Assembly: GCA_913043805.1 (NCBI GenBank) | Contig: CAJWMX010000262.1 | Coordinates: 1-5,039 of the forward strand | Source of the DNA: an uncultured Acidobacteriota bacterium | GTDB lineage: Bacteria > Acidobacteriota > Vicinamibacteria > Vicinamibacterales > UBA8438 | Length of the DNA: 5,039 nt | Direction: 5' to 3' | The notes under the pieces: model-generated | Told to the model about the DNA's origin: nothing | Database searches by the model: none | What the model saw: the letters and a program-made list of their open reading frames with translations, nothing else | In this document: in pieces, positions 1 to 4,229 of the stretch | Layout of the letters: each line of letters starts with the position of its first letter | Position numbering within the stretch: position 1 is the first letter of the stretch | Position numbers and translations under genes: made by a program

Positions 1-234
1 TACGTCCAGGACCCGATGACGGGCATGATCGGTTTCGATCATGTTGTCCTGCACGTCGGCCCGGAAGCCGTGCTGAGGGCCAAACAGCGCGGCCAGTGTC
101 ACGTCCGAGAGCCCGGCCACATGGTCCACGATGTGTCGGAACCGACCATCGATGGAGGCTGGATTCGACAGGAGGCCGACCCGGCGGCCGGCGATATGGG
201 CGTCGAGTGCCGCCGAACCCAGCTGGACCGTCAC
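1..234 (-). CDS. namZ: DUF1343 / NamZ-like exo-beta-N-acetylmuramidase, N-terminal part (cut by left edge)
   Basis: Seventy-eight codons are open from a GTG at 234 down to base 1, so the rest of the gene lies outside the window. The start of the DUF1343 fold is recognisable: the 'AGRRVGLLSNPASID' strand and turn at residues 15-29, then 'LAALFGPQHGFRADVQDNM' at 47-65. This matches the family pattern LFGPEHG.RGD.Q. Known family members (B. subtilis NamZ/YbbC, CAZy GH171) remove N-acetylmuramic acid from the non-reducing ends of peptidoglycan fragments during cell-wall turnover and recycling. I chose the GTG because a perfect TATAAT lies 7 nt upstream of it, which fits a leaderless mRNA, and because the family homology begins right after it. 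An in-frame ATG at 285 would add 17 residues without family character. Neither start gives a clear signal peptide, so a cytoplasmic recycling role is possible. The family call is good; the activity is inferred from the family. Confidence 0.82.
   Translation of the reverse strand, partial: MTVQLGSAALDAHIAGRRVGLLSNPASIDGRFRHIVDHVAGLSDVTLAALFGPQHGFRADVQDNMIETDHARHRVLDV
24..43. repeat. Perfect 8-bp inverted repeat with two GATC sites inside the namZ-like gene
   Basis: CATGATCG (24-31) and CGATCATG (36-43) are exact reverse complements around the 4-base loop GTTT, and each arm contains one GATC. On the coding strand it spells N-M-I-E-T-D-H-A, a region conserved in the family, so it may be a by-product of coding. 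It could also fold in mRNA about 64 codons into the gene. Confidence 0.6.
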
Positions 235-241
235 GAGCCAG

Positions 242-247
242 ATTATA
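242..247 (-). promoter_or_regulatory. -10 box TATAAT for a leaderless namZ-like transcript
   Basis: The minus strand reads TATAAT, an exact sigma70 -10 consensus in an otherwise GC-rich region. Seven bases (CTGGCTC) separate it from the GTG at 234, so the G of the start codon is itself a well-placed +1. No Shine-Dalgarno sequence is present. No convincing -35 is visible at 17-bp spacing (GGGGAT there). Promoter activity and leaderless initiation are inferences from spacing. Confidence 0.6.
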
Positions 248-256
248 TGCCGGTGC

Positions 257-285
257 GGGACGCTATCCCCTGTCCGTGCTATCAT
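257..285 (+). promoter_or_regulatory. Weak candidate promoter for the dam-like gene
   Basis: TATCAT (280-285) matches the -10 consensus at five of six positions. A poor -35 candidate, GGGACG (257-262), lies 17 bp upstream and matches only G-A-C. The predicted start of transcription, about 292-293, would leave a leader of fewer than ten bases before the ATG at 300. This agrees with the absence of a Shine-Dalgarno sequence there. The element lies inside the same 65-bp spacer as the opposite-facing TATAAT, so the two promoters may interfere. Confidence 0.4.
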
Positions 286-299
286 TTGCGCCCGACGAC

Positions 300-1274
300 A
301 TGCCAATCGCGCCGGCCCGGAGCCGGGTTTCCGTGTCGCCGCCGTCTGGGCCCGTCGTCCGCCCCTTCCTCAAGTGGGCCGGAGGGAAGCGTCAGCTCCT
401 CCCCGAGATCGCTCGATTCCTGCCTTCCAGCTTCGGGGCTTACTGCGAGCCGTTCCTCGGGAGCGGCGCCGTGTACTTCGACCTCGAAGCCCGGGGGCTG
501 CTCGAAGGCCGTCGGGCGGTCCTGATGGACAACAATCCCGATCTCATCGGCGCCTGGCTTTCCTTGCGGGACGAACCGGACGCGGTGATCAGGGCGTTAC
601 GCCGCCTGGCCGGGGCTCACCGCGACGACCCGAAGGCCACCTACTACCGGGTGCGTGACGAGCGCTTCAATCCGGCCCGAGCCGAGTTGATCGCGGGTGG
701 CGGTCGGTGGAGCGACGGCTACAACGCGTCGCTGGCTGCGATGTTCGTGTATCTCAACCGTACCGGGTTCAACGGACTCTTCCGTCTCAACAACGCGGGA
801 CGGTTCAATGTGCCGGTCGGCAGATACGCCAATCCCCGGATCTGCGACGCGCCAAATCTGCGGGCGGTGTCCGCCGTGCTTTCTCGTCCCGGCGTCGAGC
901 TCCGGGAGGATCGTTTCGAGTCGGTGTGCGAGTGGGCGATGCCCGGCGACTTCATCTACTTTGATCCGCCCTACGCCCCGACCAGCGCGACCGCGTCCTT
1001 CACCGCCTACACGCCGGGCGGCTTCGATGCCGAGGCGCAGCGCCGACTCCAGATGGTCGTCGTCGAGCTGGCTCGTCGCGGCTGCCACGTGCTGCTCAGC
1101 AACTCCACCGCTCCCGACATCACCGCCCTCTACGCTGACAACGTGATGGCCCGCGCGGCCGGGTTGCGCGCGGTCCGGGTGTCGGCCCGGCGGGCGATCA
1201 ACTCGAGAGGCGGGTCGCGCGGGGCGGTCGACGAGTACCTCATCTCCAACATTCCGGCTCGAGACCGAGCCTGA
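300..1274 (+). CDS. dam: Dam-type DNA adenine-N6 methyltransferase (orphan, 324 aa)
   Basis: Transfers a methyl group from S-adenosylmethionine to adenine N6; for the Dam/M.DpnII family the usual target is GATC. Motifs run in alpha-class order: FLKWAGGK at 23-30 (motif X, SAM binding), EPFLGSGAVYF at 50-60 (motif I), DNNPDLIGAW at 77-86 (motif II region), LNRTGFNGLFRLN at 152-164 with GRFNVPVG at 167-174 (family target-recognition region), DPPY at 222-225 (catalytic motif IV), SNS at 267-269, and a RRAINSRGGSRGAVDEYLISN tail typical of Dam. The length is somewhat above the ~280 residues of E. coli Dam, with the excess mainly at the N-terminus. The frame is open far upstream (to 96), but that stretch runs across the opposite gene and lacks family similarity, so I start at ATG 300. 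A GTG at 333 with GGAG upstream is an alternative. No restriction enzyme gene is adjacent in the window, so a regulatory or orphan role is likely. Specificity is inferred from the family. Confidence 0.9.
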   Translation: MPIAPARSRVSVSPPSGPVVRPFLKWAGGKRQLLPEIARFLPSSFGAYCEPFLGSGAVYFDLEARGLLEGRRAVLMDNNPDLIGAWLSLRDEPDAVIRALRRLAGAHRDDPKATYYRVRDERFNPARAELIAGGGRWSDGYNASLAAMFVYLNRTGFNGLFRLNNAGRFNVPVGRYANPRICDAPNLRAVSAVLSRPGVELREDRFESVCEWAMPGDFIYFDPPYAPTSATASFTAYTPGGFDAEAQRRLQMVVVELARRGCHVLLSNSTAPDITALYADNVMARAAGLRAVRVSARRAINSRGGSRGAVDEYLISNIPARDRA

Positions 1275-1287
1275 CCCCCAACGGCGC

Positions 1288-1316
1288 TCGATAGGCGGGC
1301 CGAACACGGGTATGAT
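1288..1316 (+). promoter_or_regulatory. Sigma70-like promoter opening the acyl-CoA operon
   Basis: TCGATA (1288-1293; four of six to TTGACA) and TATGAT (1311-1316; five of six to TATAAT) are separated by an ideal 17 bp. They lie in the only gap of notable size between dam (stop 1272-1274) and the dehydrogenase gene. Predicted transcription starts near 1323, giving a leader of about 26 nt that includes the GGAG at 1340. No terminator hairpin is seen between dam and this promoter, so read-through from dam is also possible. Confidence 0.55.
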
Positions 1317-1339
1317 GTCCGTTTCGACCCGTGCCCGAT

Positions 1340-1343
1340 GGAG
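1340..1343 (+). promoter_or_regulatory. Ribosome binding site that selects GTG 1349
   Basis: GGAG sits 5 nt before the GTG at 1349. The in-frame GTG at 1331 has no comparable Shine-Dalgarno sequence and would leave only about eight leader bases after the predicted transcription start. This favours 1349 as the start of the dehydrogenase. Confidence 0.6.
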
Positions 1344-1348
1344 CCGCC

Positions 1349-2506
1349 GTGACCAACACCGAGCTACACACCGACCTGCGCACCGCCGTGCGCGAGCTCT
1401 GCTCCCGCTTTCCGGATACCTACTGGCGAGAGCTCGACGCCCGGGAGGCGTATCCCGAAGAGTTCGTCAAGACACTCACCGAGGCCGGGTTCCTGGCCGC
1501 CCTGATTCCAGAGGAACTCGGTGGATCGGGCCTCGGGATTGCCGAAGCGTCGGTCATCCTCGAGGAGGTGAATCGTTCGGGAGGCAACTCCGCCGCCTGC
1601 CACGCGCAGATGTACATCATGGGCACGCTGCTTCGGCATGGCTCCGACGAGCAGCGCCGGCAGTACTTGCCCAAGATTGCGTCGGGAGAGCTGCGGCTGC
1701 AGGCCTTTGGCGTGACCGAGCCGACCACCGGTACCGACACCACGCAGATGAAGACGATGGCCGTTCGCAAGGGCGACACCTACGTCGTCAACGGGCAGAA
1801 GGTCTGGATCTCGCGCGTGGACTACTCGGATCTCATGCTCCTGGTCGCGCGGACCACGCCGATCGAGGAGGTCAAGAAGAAGACCGAGGGACTGACCGCG
1901 ATGATGATCGATCTGAAGCAGGCGGTGGGGAACGGAATGACCGTGGTCCCAATTCGCGCGATGATCAACCACGCGACGACGGAGGTGTTCTTTGACAATC
2001 TCGAGGTGCCGGTGGCCAACCGGATCGGTGAGGAGGGACAGGGGTTCCGCTACCTCCTGGACGGGCTGAACGCCGAGCGGATCCTGATCGCGGCCGAGTG
2101 CGTGGGTGACGGCCGCTGGTTCATCGACCGGGCCCGGAAGTACGCCAGCGACCGTGTCGTGTTCGGTCGGCCGATTGGTCAGAATCAGGGCATTCAGTTC
2201 CCGATCGCGCGAGCCCACGTCAACGTCGAGGCAGCCGATCTCATGCGGATCCGAGCGGCGGAACTGTTCGACGACGGGAAGCCGTGCGGCGCCGAGGCGA
2301 ACATGGCGAAGCTGCTGGCCGCTGACGCATCCTGGGAAGCGGCGAACGTCACCATGCAGACCTACGGGGGCTTCGGGTTCGCCGAGGAGTACGACATCGA
2401 GCGCAAGTTTCGTGAGACCCGGCTCTACCAGACGGCGCCCATCTCGACCAATCTCATCCTGTCCTACATCGGACAGCACGTCCTCGGGATGCCGCGGTCG
2501 TTCTAG
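1349..2506 (+). CDS. Acyl-CoA dehydrogenase, isovaleryl-CoA-dehydrogenase-like active site (385 aa)
   Basis: FAD-dependent alpha,beta-oxidation of an acyl-CoA in the cytoplasm, with electrons normally passed to electron-transfer flavoprotein. All three domains are present: N-terminal helical (about 1-115, with 'LIPEELGGSGLG' at 52-63), middle beta domain (FGVTEPTTGTD at 120-130, the FAD/substrate signature; QKVWIS at 150-155), and C-terminal helical (ASDRVVFGRPIGQNQ at 266-280; TYGGFGFAEEYDIERKFRETRLYQ at 338-361). The length of 385 is normal. The usual C-terminal catalytic Glu (MCAD Glu376 position) is replaced by Pro364. A Glu at 243 in GLNAERILIAA aligns with isovaleryl-CoA dehydrogenase Glu254, so I infer the base has that location. 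It is the first gene of a run with a CoA-transferase 5 nt downstream and a MaoC hydratase beyond it. The context suggests a short or branched, possibly dicarboxylic, CoA ester rather than a long fatty acyl chain. The family is certain; the substrate is unknown. Confidence 0.93.
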   Translation: MTNTELHTDLRTAVRELCSRFPDTYWRELDAREAYPEEFVKTLTEAGFLAALIPEELGGSGLGIAEASVILEEVNRSGGNSAACHAQMYIMGTLLRHGSDEQRRQYLPKIASGELRLQAFGVTEPTTGTDTTQMKTMAVRKGDTYVVNGQKVWISRVDYSDLMLLVARTTPIEEVKKKTEGLTAMMIDLKQAVGNGMTVVPIRAMINHATTEVFFDNLEVPVANRIGEEGQGFRYLLDGLNAERILIAAECVGDGRWFIDRARKYASDRVVFGRPIGQNQGIQFPIARAHVNVEAADLMRIRAAELFDDGKPCGAEANMAKLLAADASWEAANVTMQTYGGFGFAEEYDIERKFRETRLYQTAPISTNLILSYIGQHVLGMPRSF

Positions 2507-2511
2507 ACCCC

Positions 2512-3690
2512 ATGCTGCCTCTCGACGGGGTCACCGTGCTGTCGCTCGAGCAGGCGGTGGCCGCGCCCTTCGCAACCCGACAGCTGGCGGACCTGGGTGC
2601 CCGGGTCATCAAGATCGAGCGCCCCGGCGTGGGCGACTTCGCCCGTTCGTATGACGCGACGGTGCAGGGCGAGTCGTCGCACTTCGTCTGGCTCAATCGG
2701 TCGAAGCAGTCCCTCACGCTCGACGTCAAGCACCCTGAGGCGGCTGACGTGCTTTCGCGGTTGCTCAGCCGGGCGGACGTTTTCATACAGAACCTGGCGC
2801 CAGGCGCCACCGGCCGCCTCGGGCTCTCCGCCGAGACGTTGCGGGAGCGCTATCCCCGGCTGGTGGTGTGCGAGATCTCCGGCTATGGGTCGTCGGGCCC
2901 GTATCGAGACCGCAAGGCGTATGACCTGCTGGTACAGGCCGAAGCGGGCCTGCTCTCGATCACCGGCACACCAGACGAATCGGTGAAGGTCGGCATCTCG
3001 GTGGCGGACATCGCAGCCGGCATGTACGCCTATTCCGGCATCCTGACCGCGCTGTTGATGCGACATCAGACCGATGCAGGCACGGTCGTCGAGGTCTCGA
3101 TGCTCGAGGCCCTGGGTGAGTGGATGTCGTATCCCTACTACTACGGCGTCTACGGCGGAACGCCGCCCCCTCGGTCGGGGGCTCGTCACGCCGTCATCGC
3201 TCCCTACGGCCCGTTTGCCGGTGGTGATGGTGACGTCGTCTACCTCGGCATCCAGAATGAGCGGGAGTGGACGCTGTTCTGCGCCGACGTGCTGCGCAAC
3301 GCCGAGCTTGCCGTCGATCCGAGGTTCGACTCGAATGCGCACCGGGTGGCGAACCAGCGCGATCTCGATCAGGAGATCGAAGCGGTTTTCGGTGCCTTGA
3401 CGACCCCGGAGATTCTGGAGCGGCTGGAGGGTGCGAAGATCGCCAGCGGTCGGATGCGGACTGTCGCCCAGTTCGCCGAACACGAGCAGCTCGCGTCCCG
3501 GGAGCGCTGGCGTGACGTCGAGACGCCGTCGGGCACCATCCGTGCGACCGTCCCGCCAGCCACCATTCAGGATGTCGAGCCGGTCATGGCGCCGGTGCCG
3601 TCGCTTGGGGACTCCACAGAGGCGGTGCTGGCCGAGCTGGGTTTTGACGCCTCGACCCGCGCCCGGTGGCGCGACGAGGGAGTGATCTAA
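2512..3690 (+). CDS. Family III (CaiB/BaiF) CoA-transferase (392 aa)
   Basis: Moves CoA between a donor thioester and an acceptor carboxylate through an aspartyl anhydride/thioester intermediate. Family features in order are: LDGVTVLSLEQAVAAPFATRQLADLGARVIKIERPG (4-39), the fold that starts every CaiB-type enzyme; FVWLNRSKQSLTLDVKHPE (58-76); FIQNLAPGATGRLGL (91-105); and ISGYGSSGPYRDRKAYDLLVQAEAG (122-146), in which Asp138 is the expected nucleophile. The length of about 392 is typical. The ATG follows the dehydrogenase stop by 5 nt with no clear Shine-Dalgarno, so translation is probably coupled to that gene. The group includes formyl-CoA:oxalate, carnitine, citramalate, itaconate and mesaconyl-CoA transferases, which sequence inspection cannot separate. 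The flanking MaoC hydratase and dehydrogenase make a branched C5-type acid a reasonable guess, but only a guess. Confidence 0.92.
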   Translation: MLPLDGVTVLSLEQAVAAPFATRQLADLGARVIKIERPGVGDFARSYDATVQGESSHFVWLNRSKQSLTLDVKHPEAADVLSRLLSRADVFIQNLAPGATGRLGLSAETLRERYPRLVVCEISGYGSSGPYRDRKAYDLLVQAEAGLLSITGTPDESVKVGISVADIAAGMYAYSGILTALLMRHQTDAGTVVEVSMLEALGEWMSYPYYYGVYGGTPPPRSGARHAVIAPYGPFAGGDGDVVYLGIQNEREWTLFCADVLRNAELAVDPRFDSNAHRVANQRDLDQEIEAVFGALTTPEILERLEGAKIASGRMRTVAQFAEHEQLASRERWRDVETPSGTIRATVPPATIQDVEPVMAPVPSLGDSTEAVLAELGFDASTRARWRDEGVI

Positions 3691-3693
3691 TTC

Positions 3694-3703
3694 AGGAGAG
3701 GAG
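3694..3703 (+). promoter_or_regulatory. Strong ribosome binding site that selects ATG 3710
   Basis: AGGAGAGGAG holds two overlapping AGGAG-type elements. The second ends 6 nt before the ATG at 3710, while the in-frame GTG at 3707 is only 3 nt away. The ATG is therefore the preferred start. This is the strongest Shine-Dalgarno in the window, suggesting the hydratase is made in good amount relative to the coupled transferase. Confidence 0.7.
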
Positions 3704-3709
3704 TGTGTG

Positions 3710-4210
3710 ATGCCAGTCAAAGAAGGGTGGACCGGACGGGTCTATGAAGATTTCGAAGTCGGTGACATCTACGAGCATCCGCTTGGCCGCACGGTGCTTG
3801 CCGCCGACAACACCTGGGCCACGCTGCTGTCGATGAACACCAACCCGATCCACTTCGACCATGCCTTCGCGGCCAACACACCGTTCGGCCGCACCCTGGT
3901 GGACTCGACGTTCACCTTGGCGGTGGTGACCGGCCAGTCGGTGACCGACCTGTCGCAGAACGTCATGGCCAACCTCGGTTGGGACGAGGTGCGGCTGCCG
4001 AACCCGGTGTTCGACGGCGATACGATCTATTCGCGCAGCGAGGTCCTCGCCAAGCGAGAATCGAACTCGAGACCGACGGTCGGTATCGTCACTGTCAAGT
4101 CGACCGGGTTCAACCAGGACGGCAAGGTCGTGATCGAGTTCAAGCGGACGTTCATGGTCTACAAGCGCGGGCACGTGCCGCCGCGGTTCCGTCCGCCTTC
4201 ACCCGAGTAG
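3710..4210 (+). CDS. MaoC-type hydratase, mesaconyl/itaconyl-CoA hydratase-like (166 aa)
   Basis: Single hot-dog-fold enoyl-CoA hydratase. It begins with 'YEDFEVGDIYEHPLGRTV' (12-29), followed by the substrate helix and active-site loop ADNTWATLLSMNTNPIHFDHAFAANTPFG (32-60). It ends in SRPTVGIVTVKSTGFNQDG (120-138) and KRTFMVYKR (145-153), which I recognise from the MaoC proteins found beside HpcH/HpaI (CitE-like) lyases and CoA-transferases. These act, or are annotated, as mesaconyl-CoA or beta-methylmalyl-CoA hydratases/dehydratases. His48 is the conserved catalytic histidine. The Asp that pairs with it in PhaJ-type enzymes (Asp31 in A. caviae PhaJ) is Asn43 here, and I recall the same NTxPxH loop in this subfamily. 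The gene lies 19 nt after the transferase and has a strong ribosome binding site. Expected role: water addition to a branched alpha,beta-unsaturated CoA ester in the cytoplasm. The family is firm, the exact substrate inferred. Confidence 0.88.
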   Translation: MPVKEGWTGRVYEDFEVGDIYEHPLGRTVLAADNTWATLLSMNTNPIHFDHAFAANTPFGRTLVDSTFTLAVVTGQSVTDLSQNVMANLGWDEVRLPNPVFDGDTIYSRSEVLAKRESNSRPTVGIVTVKSTGFNQDGKVVIEFKRTFMVYKRGHVPPRFRPPSPE

Positions 4211-4219
4211 GACGTATCT

Positions 4220-4224
4220 GGGAG
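4220..4224 (+). promoter_or_regulatory. Ribosome binding site of the amidohydrolase gene
   Basis: GGGAG lies 5 nt before the ATG at 4230 and supports that start, which places an Arg-rich n-region and hydrophobic core directly before the lipobox-like cysteine of the encoded protein. No separate promoter is apparent in the 19-nt gap after the MaoC gene. Confidence 0.6.
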
Positions 4225-4229
4225 CCCTC

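Noticed and set aside
96..299. Upstream in-frame extension of the dam reading frame to an ATG at 96
   Set aside because: It lies across the opposite-strand NamZ coding region and the divergent promoters, is low-complexity Arg/Pro/Gly sequence with no family match, and would add 68 residues to an already full-length methylase.
597..1307. Long minus-strand open frame opposite dam
   Set aside because: It is antisense to a gene with unambiguous motifs; its translation is Arg/Val/Gly/His-rich without recognisable motifs, as expected for antisense frames of GC-rich genes.
1275..1310. Possible terminator after dam
   Set aside because: I found no stable inverted repeat followed by a T-run. The gap is better explained by the promoter at 1288-1316.
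1312..1995. Plus-strand frame starting at ATG 1312 and overlapping the dehydrogenase
   Set aside because: The ATG lies inside the predicted -10 box, and the translation is an Arg/Asp/Gly-rich out-of-frame reading of the dehydrogenase.
1364..2479. Long (371-codon) minus-strand open frame opposite the acyl-CoA dehydrogenase
   Set aside because: Its product has no domain pattern and mirrors the GC-rich third positions of the dehydrogenase. The plus-strand gene is certain.
2503..3720. Long (405-codon) minus-strand open frame opposite the CoA-transferase
   Set aside because: It is a shadow of a well-recognised CaiB-type gene; it shows no motifs and overlaps that gene completely.
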